Source: an uncultured Oscillospiraceae bacterium (GTDB lineage Bacteria; Bacillota; Clostridia; Oscillospirales; Oscillospiraceae). From it: DNA of 17,337 nt. The notes below the pieces were generated by a model. It made no database searches, was not told the origin of the DNA, and saw only the letters and a list, made by a program, of their open reading frames with translations. Shown in pieces: positions 7,124-14,221 of the stretch. The DNA is taken from positions 1 to 17,337 of the forward strand of contig CAJULM010000053.1 of NCBI GenBank assembly GCA_910587285.1, given 5' to 3'. Numbering within the stretch: the stretch's first letter is position 1; the number at the start of each line of letters is the position of its first letter. Made by a program: the position numbers and the translations under genes.

Positions 7124-7498
7124 TTGAATATCCATGAATCTGCGGAAAACTATCTGGAGGCCATCTTAGCCCTGGGGGAGAAGGGGCCGGTGCGGTCCAT
7201 TGACGTGGCCCAGCACTTGAATTTCTCCAAGCCCAGCGTCAGCCGGGCCATGAGCCTGCTCCGCGAGGGAGGGTTTGTGGTGATGGATGCCGGAGGTTTT
7301 CTCACGCTCACGCCGGAAGGGCAGGAGATTGCCCAGCGTATTTACGAACGGCATCTGCTGCTGACAAAATGGCTCACTCATCTGGGGGTGTCGGAACAGG
7401 TGGCCGCAGAGGACGCCTGCCGGATTGAGCATGATCTAAGCGTGGAGTCCTTCGCCGCGCTGCGCGCCCACATCAAACGGGATCTGGGCATGGAGTGA
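7124..7498 (+). CDS. Short DtxR/MntR-family metal-responsive regulator
   Basis: The 124-residue protein shows the DtxR/MntR pattern. N-terminal HESAENYLEAIL (4-15) is followed by a winged helix with recognition helix KPSVSRAMSLLREGGFV. The dimer and metal part contains RHLLL and AEDACRIEHDLS. Compared from memory with known members, the His of RHLLL and the Glu and His of IEH match metal ligands. The Cys of DACRIEH matches the DtxR-type Cys rather than the MntR Glu, and Asn replaces the first MntR Asp. The protein ends after the dimer domain, so the SH3-like domain of DtxR is absent. The start is taken as the TTG at 7124, with GGAG 8 bases upstream; a TTG at 7106 would place that site inside the gene. 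Metal (Fe or Mn) is unresolved, and no metal transporter lies nearby. It may instead control the divergent GH3 operon. Confidence 0.82.
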   Translation: MNIHESAENYLEAILALGEKGPVRSIDVAQHLNFSKPSVSRAMSLLREGGFVVMDAGGFLTLTPEGQEIAQRIYERHLLLTKWLTHLGVSEQVAAEDACRIEHDLSVESFAALRAHIKRDLGME

Positions 7499-7518
7499 GA
7501 GAAAGAAAAACGACAGAC

Positions 7519-7547
7519 AAAGCCGCCGCTGAAACAGCGGCGGCTTT
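7519..7547. terminator. Bidirectional terminator between convergent regulator and asparaginase genes
   Basis: A perfect 13-base stem AAAGCCGCCGCTG (7519-7531) pairs with CAGCGGCGGCTTT (7535-7547) around the loop AAA. It lies between the stop of the DtxR-like gene and the stop of the convergent asparaginase gene, so it can serve both. The T-tracts are part of the stem ends. Confidence 0.85.
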
Positions 7548-7594
7548 ACGTGCACAGCGGCTGGGCGCCGCTTTGTCATCATGCTGTGGAGCGC

Positions 7595-8635
7595 TCACGG
7601 TGTCTGCTGGTCCGATCCAGATCCTGTTATCGGTCGCTGCTCCGCGCTTCTGATTTCTCCGCACAAATTTTGGGAAAAGAGCCGGCGTACCTTCGCCGGG
7701 TCGGACTCTTGCCCCAGGGCCCACATCAGCTTGGTGACGGCGGCCTCGGTGGTCATGTCCCAGCCCTGGACCACCCCCTCCGCCAGCACCTTCTGCCCCG
7801 CTTGGTAGAGGGAGAAGTTGCTGCTTTCGTACAGGCACTGGCTGCACACCACCACGGTCATCCCCGCCTGGGCCGCGGCGTGGAGCTTTTCGATAAGGTT
7901 GCGGCGGATGAAGTGGAGCCCGCCCGCGCCAAAGGCCTCGATGACCACGCCCCGGTAGTGCATCCGCAGCAGCATATCGAAGATTTCCGGGTCCAGGCCG
8001 GGGGTGAGTTTGATGAGAAACACCTGCTCGCACAGCTTGTCCCGCAGGACGCAGGGGCCGTCCGCAGGGGGAATGGCGTCCTCCCGGACGCTCAGCCCCG
8101 CGCCGCTTACCTCGGCGGCCAGCGGCCAGTTTACACTGTCAAAGGCGCCAAAGGCGGTGGTGTGGGTTTTTACCGCTCGGCAGCCCAGCATCACCCGCCG
8201 GTTGAATGCCAGGAACACCCCGCCCCAGCCGGATGCCGCCATGGCAAAGGCGGTGCGGAGATTGTCCAGCCCGTCGGTGAGGGGGTGCTCGATGGGCAGT
8301 TGGGCCCCGGTGAGTACCACGGGAATCGGGATATTGCGCACCATGTAGGAGAGAACTGAGGCGGTGTAGGCCATGGTGTCGGTGCCGTGGGATACTACGA
8401 TGCCGTCGAAGTCATTGCGGGCATCAAAGACGTGCCGGGCGATGAGCCGCCACTCCTCGGGCTGGATATTGGACGAGTCCAAATGGAGAATGTCCCGGAC
8501 GGTGAGGCGGTAGCTGTCGGGCAGGCCGCCCAGGTGGTGGGTGAGGGCCGCCCCATCCAAGCCGGGAGCCAGCCCTTCGTCGGTGAGCCGGGAGGCGATG
8601 GTGCCGCCGGTGGTGAGCAATAAAATGCGTTTCAT
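7595..8635 (-). CDS. L-asparaginase, type I (cytoplasmic) family
   Basis: The 346-residue enzyme would hydrolyse L-asparagine to aspartate and ammonia. The bacterial asparaginase signatures are complete: TTGGTIAS (8-15) with nucleophile Thr12, DSSNI (53-57) that binds substrate, SHGTDTM (82-88) with Thr85 and Asp86, and RAVKTH with Lys156. These complete the two Thr-centred catalytic triads. No signal peptide is present, so the type I cytoplasmic form is likely; length agrees with that class. The ATG at 8635 has AAGGAG 7 bases upstream. The final 15 residues or so (EQRPITGSGSDQQTP) look like a disordered tail. It appears to be a single-gene unit with its own promoter and a terminator shared with the convergent regulator gene. 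Confidence 0.93.
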   Translation of the reverse strand: MKRILLLTTGGTIASRLTDEGLAPGLDGAALTHHLGGLPDSYRLTVRDILHLDSSNIQPEEWRLIARHVFDARNDFDGIVVSHGTDTMAYTASVLSYMVRNIPIPVVLTGAQLPIEHPLTDGLDNLRTAFAMAASGWGGVFLAFNRRVMLGCRAVKTHTTAFGAFDSVNWPLAAEVSGAGLSVREDAIPPADGPCVLRDKLCEQVFLIKLTPGLDPEIFDMLLRMHYRGVVIEAFGAGGLHFIRRNLIEKLHAAAQAGMTVVVCSQCLYESSNFSLYQAGQKVLAEGVVQGWDMTTEAAVTKLMWALGQESDPAKVRRLFSQNLCGEIRSAEQRPITGSGSDQQTP

Positions 8636-8670
8636 GGCAGGTCTCCTTGGTTAAAATGGAAGGTATGCCC

Positions 8671-8731
8671 AGTATAATCCATGGGCGGAGGATTTGCAAG
8701 TGTTGTCAACCGCCGCCGGTTCTGTTATACT
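8671..8731. promoter_or_regulatory. Back-to-back divergent promoters for asparaginase and thioredoxin-reductase-like gene
   Basis: On the - strand, TTGCAA (8699-8694), 17 bases, then TATACT (8676-8671) drives the asparaginase. On the + strand, TTGTCA (8703-8708), 17 bases, then TATACT (8726-8731) drives the flavoprotein gene. The two -35 elements are only three bases apart, so polymerases could hardly bind both at once and one bound regulator would affect both genes. Confidence 0.75.
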
Positions 8732-8759
8732 AAAAAATAAAATGTAAAAGGAGCGCGTT

Positions 8760-9560
8760 ATGAAATACGATCTTTTGATAGTGGGCGGAGGCCCCGCCGG
8801 TCTCACCGCCGCTATCCACGCCCGTGTCCGCGACAAGTCCGCGCTGGTGATCACCAACGAGCCCACCGCCTCCCCGTTGTGCCGGGCTCCCGCCATGGCC
8901 AATTACCCCGGGCTGCCGGGCGTGACCGGCCTGGAGCTGGTACAGCGCCTGGTGGCCCAGGCGGAGGAGCTGGGCGCGCAGTTCAAGCAGGGCCGGGCGC
9001 TGTCTGTGATGCCTATGGGCAGCTCGGTGATGGTGTCGGTGGAGAACGACGCGGTAGAGGGCCGGGCGGTGATTTTGGCCCCCGGCGTGTCCCGGGCCGC
9101 GCCCCTCAAGGGAGAGACGGAGCTGCTGGGCCGGGGGGTGAGCTACTGCGCCACCTGCGACGGGATGTTCTACCGGGGCAAGCGGGTGGTGTGCGCCGGG
9201 GACGCCCCCAATTTTGAGGAGGAAGTGGAATTTCTGCGCTCCATCGGCTGTGAGGTCACGGTGAAGCGGCTGGCGGGGCTGGAAATTTTGGGAGAGGACC
9301 GGGTGAACGGGGTGCGTACTGCCGCAGGGGAGGCCGTGCCGTGTGACGGAGTATTTTTGCTGCGCGCCTCCATCGCTCCCGCCCAGCTGGCCCCCGGACT
9401 GGAGATGGAAGGGGGCTATATCAAGGTGGACGGGCGCATGGCCACAAGCCTGCCGGGGGTGTACGCCGCGGGGGACTGCACCGGACAGCCCCTCCAGCTG
9501 GCCCGCGCGGTGGGGCAGGGGCAGACCGCCGCTCACTTCGCCCTGGAGGGAGTGGACTGA
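8760..9560 (+). CDS. Thioredoxin-reductase-like flavoprotein, probably NADPH-independent
   Basis: The 266-residue protein has an FAD-binding GGGPAG (9-14) near the N-terminus, the redox-active CATCDG (130-135) of low-molecular-weight thioredoxin reductases, and the C-terminal FAD motif GVYAAGDC (233-240). It is about 40-50 residues shorter than usual TrxB, the loss falling in the pyridine-nucleotide domain. Where TrxB has GxGxxA and HRRxxxR to bind NADPH, this protein reads CAGDAPNFEEEVEF (145-158) and VKRLAG (168-173), so neither motif is recognisable. Clostridia have flavin thioredoxin reductases reduced by ferredoxin (FFTR type) that lost these motifs; this is the likeliest class, but that is inference. 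The ATG at 8760 has AGGAG 6 bases upstream. No thioredoxin gene is adjacent. It could also be another disulfide oxidoreductase. Confidence 0.8.
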   Translation: MKYDLLIVGGGPAGLTAAIHARVRDKSALVITNEPTASPLCRAPAMANYPGLPGVTGLELVQRLVAQAEELGAQFKQGRALSVMPMGSSVMVSVENDAVEGRAVILAPGVSRAAPLKGETELLGRGVSYCATCDGMFYRGKRVVCAGDAPNFEEEVEFLRSIGCEVTVKRLAGLEILGEDRVNGVRTAAGEAVPCDGVFLLRASIAPAQLAPGLEMEGGYIKVDGRMATSLPGVYAAGDCTGQPLQLARAVGQGQTAAHFALEGVD

Positions 9561-9606
9561 GGACGGACATTTTTTCCTAATTTTTCGTGAACTTCGATTT
9601 CCTGTA

Positions 9607-9660
9607 TTGAAATTTTCTTTAGAAGATGGTAACATAGAAATATCAAAGGGGGACTCCCCC
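9607..9660 (+). promoter_or_regulatory. Promoter and leader hairpin of the small P-loop gene
   Basis: TTGAAA (9607-9612), a 17-base spacer and TAACAT (9630-9635) form a plausible promoter in an AT-rich gap. Just downstream, GGGGG (9648-9652) and CCCCC (9656-9660) form a 5-base GC hairpin with loop ACT. It ends about 13 bases before the AAGGAG ribosome binding site, so it lies at or near the 5' end of the message and might affect translation or decay. Confidence 0.5.
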
Positions 9661-9686
9661 CAATACTCAAGTAAGGAGTGATCAAA

Positions 9687-10097
9687 ATGGTCAAGGTCAT
9701 TATGGGCCTGAAGGGCACTGGAAAGACCAAGCAGATGATCGATCTCATCAATACAGCGGTGGATACGGAGCATGGCAACGTGGTGGCAATCGCCCATAAT
9801 TCCAAGCTGAACTATAAAATCAACTATAAAATCCGCTTGGTGGACACCTCGGATTACAGCATTCCCAACTATGATACGCTGCGGGGTTTCCTGTACGGGC
9901 TGTACGCCAGCAATTATGATATTACCCATGTGTTTATTGAGAGCCTGAACAAGCTGGTGCCCACCGTGGGCAACGAGGACGTGGAGCCCTTCCTGGATTG
10001 GTTGGAGGCCTTCTCCCAGAAAAGCGGCATCAAGTATACCGTTTCCATCAGCGAGGATGCGGCCAAGGCCAGCGAGGGCGTGCGCAAGTACTTTTAA
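9687..10097 (+). CDS. Small P-loop NTP-binding protein of unknown function
   Basis: The 136-residue protein starts with a Walker A motif, GLKGTGKT (7-14), on the first predicted strand and loop. A possible Walker B strand, THVFIE, lies in the middle of the protein, so it is a minimal P-loop NTPase-like domain. No membrane segment, DNA-binding motif or partner domain is visible. Similar small clostridial proteins exist in my recollection, sometimes annotated only as ATP-binding or hypothetical; function is unknown. The ATG at 9687 is 8 bases after AAGGAG; a GTG nine bases earlier lies inside that site and is rejected. Two identical 12-base units (9810-9833) encode NYKI twice. Codon use is more AT-rich than in the neighbours. 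It appears to be transcribed alone, with its own promoter and a strong terminator. Confidence 0.75.
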   Translation: MVKVIMGLKGTGKTKQMIDLINTAVDTEHGNVVAIAHNSKLNYKINYKIRLVDTSDYSIPNYDTLRGFLYGLYASNYDITHVFIESLNKLVPTVGNEDVEPFLDWLEAFSQKSGIKYTVSISEDAAKASEGVRKYF

Positions 10098-10126
10098 GAG
10101 GCGGCCACGGTATTTTCCCTGAGCTC

Positions 10127-10159
10127 AACCGGGCGGGCGGAAGCCCGCCCGGTTTTTTT
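10127..10159 (+). terminator. Strong intrinsic terminator after the P-loop gene
   Basis: A 12-base stem AACCGGGCGGGC (10127-10138) pairs with GCCCGCCCGGTT (10143-10154) around GGAA, and a run of seven T (10153-10159) follows. This is the best intrinsic terminator in the window. Only 26 bases separate its T-run from the ATG of the nitroreductase gene. Confidence 0.93.
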
Positions 10160-10185
10160 AACAGTTTAACAAGGAGGTTTTGTCT

Positions 10186-10695
10186 ATGGATTGTACCCAA
10201 GCCATCCGCGCCCGGCGGAGCATCCGTAAGTATCAGCCCGGCGTCTCCATTCCCCAGAAGGACGTGGAGACGATGCTGGAGGCGGCCATGATGGCCCCCA
10301 GCGCCCGCAACATCCGCCCCTGGGAATTTTTTGTGGTGGAGGACCCGGAGCTCAAGAGCAAGCTGCGCCACGCCCACTCCTTCGCCACCATGCTGGACAC
10401 TGCGCCCCTGGCCATTGTGGTGTGCGCCCAGCCGGAGAAGCAGACCGGCGTGGTGGCCGGCTACTGGCCGCTGGACTGCGGTGCGGCGGTGGAAAACCTG
10501 CTGCTCCAGGCGGTGGCGCTGGGCTATGGCGCGTGCTGGTGCGGGTGCTGGCCCAGCCCCCGGATATCCAAAATCCAGGAGCTTTTGGATACCCAGGCCG
10601 TCCCGGTGGCCCTTATCGCTGTGGGCGCGCCGGACGAGGCACCCGAGGCCCGTGGACATTACGACCCGGCCAAAGTAACCTGGCTGCGGGCATAA
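10186..10695 (+). CDS. Nitroreductase-family FMN oxidoreductase
   Basis: The 169-residue protein matches the short nitroreductase family. RARRSIRKY (8-16) is the FMN phosphate-binding start, PSARNIRPWEFFVV (38-51) the next conserved part, and GAAVENLLLQAVALGYGACW (about 99-118) the central helix and FMN-contact region. Family members are FMN-dependent homodimers that use NAD(P)H to reduce nitro groups, quinones or flavins; the natural substrate is unknown. A cysteine cluster CWCGCW (117-122) sits where many members have one Cys, which is mildly unusual. The ATG at 10186 is 8 bases after AAGGAGG, so an upstream TTG inside the leader is rejected. It is the first gene of a run with the debranching and malic enzymes. 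No promoter fits between the upstream terminator and this start. Confidence 0.88.
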   Translation: MDCTQAIRARRSIRKYQPGVSIPQKDVETMLEAAMMAPSARNIRPWEFFVVEDPELKSKLRHAHSFATMLDTAPLAIVVCAQPEKQTGVVAGYWPLDCGAAVENLLLQAVALGYGACWCGCWPSPRISKIQELLDTQAVPVALIAVGAPDEAPEARGHYDPAKVTWLRA

Positions 10696-10711
10696 GAGGG
10701 GAGGAGCGTAT

Positions 10712-12826
10712 GTGAACGAGCGGAAAAGAACCGTAAAGGAGCCGGAGGAGGTGGTGAGCAGCATAGTCCTTCCTCGCGTCATCCATCTGGTTCCCATGGA
10801 CAACATCGGCGGCTTTGATGTCCGGCCCGGTTTTTATGAGACCAACGGCGCCACGGCCATTCCCGGAGGCGTCAATTTCACCGTCTACTCCCACGGCGCC
10901 ACGGGCATTGAGCTGCTGCTGTTCCACCGAGAGGAGACGGAGCCCTTCGCGGTGCTCCCCTTCCCGGAGCACTACCGAATTGGCAATGTGTACTCCATGA
11001 TTGTGTTCAAGCTGAACATTGAGGAGTTTGAGTACGCTTACCGGGTGGACGGCCCCTATGAGCCGGAGCGGGGGCTTATCTTTGACAAGAGCAAGTACCT
11101 GCTGGACCCCTACGCCAAGGCGGTGACTGGCCAGAGCGCCTGGGGCAAAGCGCCGCCCCACGGCCAGCACTACAAGGCCAGAGTGGTGAAGGACGACTTC
11201 GACTGGGGCAATATCCGCGCTCCCCTGATTCCCATGGAGGACCTCATCATCTATGAGCTCCATGTCCGTGGCTTTACCAAGGACCCCTCCTCCGGAGTGG
11301 TCCATCCGGGTACGTTTGCCGGCTTGATGGAAAAGCTGCCCTATTTGGAGTCTCTGGGGATCAATGCGGTGGAGCTGATGCCGATTTTTGAGTTTGACGA
11401 GATGCTGGACTACCGGGAGGTGAACGGAGAGAAGCTGTATAATTATTGGGGGTACAGTACGGTGAGCTTTTTCGCCCCCAACACCAGCTATACCGCCAGC
11501 ACGGAGTATAACCGGGAGGGCAACGAGCTGAAACGGTTTATCCAGGCGTGCAAGCAGCGGGGCATCGAGGTTTACCTGGACGTGGTATTCAACCATACCG
11601 CCGAGGGCAATGAGATGGGTCCCTTCTTCTCTTTTAAGGGGTTTGACAACAGCATCTATTATCTGCTTACCCCAGAAGGGTACTATTACAATTTCTCCGG
11701 CTGCGGCAACACCCTAAACTGCAACCACCCCATTGTGCACCAGATGATTCTGGACTGCCTGCGGTATTGGGTCACCACTTACCGGGTGGACGGCTTCCGC
11801 TTTGATTTGGCCTCCATTCTGGGCCGGGACGAGAACGGCGCGCCTATGGTGTCCCCGCCCCTGCTTCAAGCCATGGCCTTCGACCCCATTCTGGGGGACG
11901 TGAAGCTCATCGCCGAGGCGTGGGACGCAGGCGGGCTCTATCAGGTGGGGTCCTTCCCCGCGTGGAACCGCTGGGCGGAGTGGAATGGGCGCTACCGGGA
12001 CGATATGCGCCGGTATCTCAAAGGGGACGAGGGGATGGCCCAGGCCGCCGCCCTGCGTCTGACCGGCTCTAAGGATATCTACAGTACCGCGGAGCGGCGC
12101 AACGCTTCGGTGAATTTCCTCACCTGCCACGATGGCTTCACCCTCCACGACCTGTATGCCTACAACGCAAAGCACAATGAGCGCAACGGCTGGAACAACA
12201 CCGATGGGGCCAACGACAATAACAGCTGGAACTGCGGCGCGGAGGGGGAGACGGACGACCCAAGCGTCAACCAGCTGCGCCAGCGCATGGTGCGCAACGC
12301 CTTTGCGGTGCTGATGTGCTCCCGTGGGATTCCCATGTTTCTGGCGGGAGATGAGTTCGGCAACACCCAGTTCGGCAACAATAACGCCTACTGCCAGGAC
12401 AATATCACCTCCTGGCTGGACTGGTCCCTGTTAGAGAAAAACCAGGGGCTGTTCCGATTTTTCCAGTATATGATTCGCTTCCGCCAGAGCCACCGGGTTC
12501 TGCGCTGTGACATGAGCGGGGGAGCCTGTGGCTTCCCGGATGTAAGCTTCCACGGCGTGGCCCCCTGGGCGGAGCGATTCGGCCCCCAGGATCGCTATGT
12601 GGGGGTGATGTTTGCTGGGGCGGAGCGCAACGTGGGACCTCAGATTGTCTACGTGGCCGCCAACTCCTATTGGGGAGAGCTGAACGCGGCGCTGCCCCAG
12701 CTGCCCGCTTCCATGAGATGGGAGCAGGTGGTGGACACCTGGGAGGAGGAGCAGAGCGCCCACTGGGTGGAGAACAACTGCTTTACCATCGGGCCGCGCA
12801 GCGTAAAGGTATTTGTGGCCAAGTAA
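10712..12826 (+). CDS. glgX: GlgX/isoamylase-type glycogen debranching enzyme (GH13)
   Basis: The 704-residue enzyme would cleave alpha-1,6 branches in glycogen or related glucans. An N-terminal CBM48-like beta domain (about 35-125, with VNFTVYSHGATGIELLLF) precedes a GH13 catalytic barrel. YELHVRGFT lies at 181-189 and DVVFNHT at 290-296. Nucleophile Asp365 is in VDGFRFDLAS, acid/base Glu402 in AEAWDAGG and the third carboxylate Asp474 in CHDGF. The insert with NDNNSWNCG is typical of GlgX/isoamylase. Length is normal. The start is GTG at 10712 with GGAGGAG 5 bases upstream; the overlapping ATG at 10710 is followed at once by a stop. It sits 16 bases after the nitroreductase and 15 before the malic enzyme. 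No other glycogen gene is in the window. TreX-like use on other alpha-glucans is possible, so the symbol is tentative. Confidence 0.9.
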   Translation: MNERKRTVKEPEEVVSSIVLPRVIHLVPMDNIGGFDVRPGFYETNGATAIPGGVNFTVYSHGATGIELLLFHREETEPFAVLPFPEHYRIGNVYSMIVFKLNIEEFEYAYRVDGPYEPERGLIFDKSKYLLDPYAKAVTGQSAWGKAPPHGQHYKARVVKDDFDWGNIRAPLIPMEDLIIYELHVRGFTKDPSSGVVHPGTFAGLMEKLPYLESLGINAVELMPIFEFDEMLDYREVNGEKLYNYWGYSTVSFFAPNTSYTASTEYNREGNELKRFIQACKQRGIEVYLDVVFNHTAEGNEMGPFFSFKGFDNSIYYLLTPEGYYYNFSGCGNTLNCNHPIVHQMILDCLRYWVTTYRVDGFRFDLASILGRDENGAPMVSPPLLQAMAFDPILGDVKLIAEAWDAGGLYQVGSFPAWNRWAEWNGRYRDDMRRYLKGDEGMAQAAALRLTGSKDIYSTAERRNASVNFLTCHDGFTLHDLYAYNAKHNERNGWNNTDGANDNNSWNCGAEGETDDPSVNQLRQRMVRNAFAVLMCSRGIPMFLAGDEFGNTQFGNNNAYCQDNITSWLDWSLLEKNQGLFRFFQYMIRFRQSHRVLRCDMSGGACGFPDVSFHGVAPWAERFGPQDRYVGVMFAGAERNVGPQIVYVAANSYWGELNAALPQLPASMRWEQVVDTWEEEQSAHWVENNCFTIGPRSVKVFVAK

Positions 12827-12841
12827 TAGGGGGAGGATGGA

Positions 12842-14026
<1,185 letters not shown>

Positions 14027-14042
14027 ACGGCATGAAGCAAAC

Positions 14043-14079
14043 GGAACAGGAGCGCCGGTGGAGCCGGGGCTCCTGTTCC
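14043..14079 (+). terminator. Hairpin after the malic enzyme gene
   Basis: GGAACAGGAGC (14043-14053) pairs perfectly with GCTCCTGTTCC (14069-14079) around a GC-rich loop that can pair further. It lies 16 bases past the malic enzyme stop. Only ATATTGTGG follows, with no T-run, so termination may be Rho-assisted or incomplete. Confidence 0.55.
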
Positions 14080-14100
14080 ATATTGTGGCTGTTCCAACCC

Positions 14101-14194
14101 TTGACGGCCCCACACCTTTTGCGGTATACTATATTATTAGGGTTAAAATGTGCTGTGCAGAGCGCGGCTTCAGCTTTTCCGCGGTTTTTCGCGG
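14101..14194 (+). promoter_or_regulatory. Promoter and structured leader of the topoisomerase B paralog
   Basis: TTGACG (14101-14106), an 18-base spacer and TATACT (14125-14130) form a good promoter. The transcript would have a leader of about 85 bases. It contains a hairpin CCGCG (14179-14183) / CGCGG (14190-14194) with a U-rich loop, and only a weak AGGTG ribosome site (14212-14216) before the ATG. Confidence 0.65.
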
Positions 14195-14221
14195 CGATAA
14201 CAGGATTAGGCAGGTGCAGAT

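Noticed and set aside
9810..9833. Two 12-base tandem units as a possible expandable repeat or mobile insertion scar
   Set aside because: Only two units, in frame, within a strand-forming stretch of a small conserved-looking protein; kept as an observation on that gene, not as a repeat locus.
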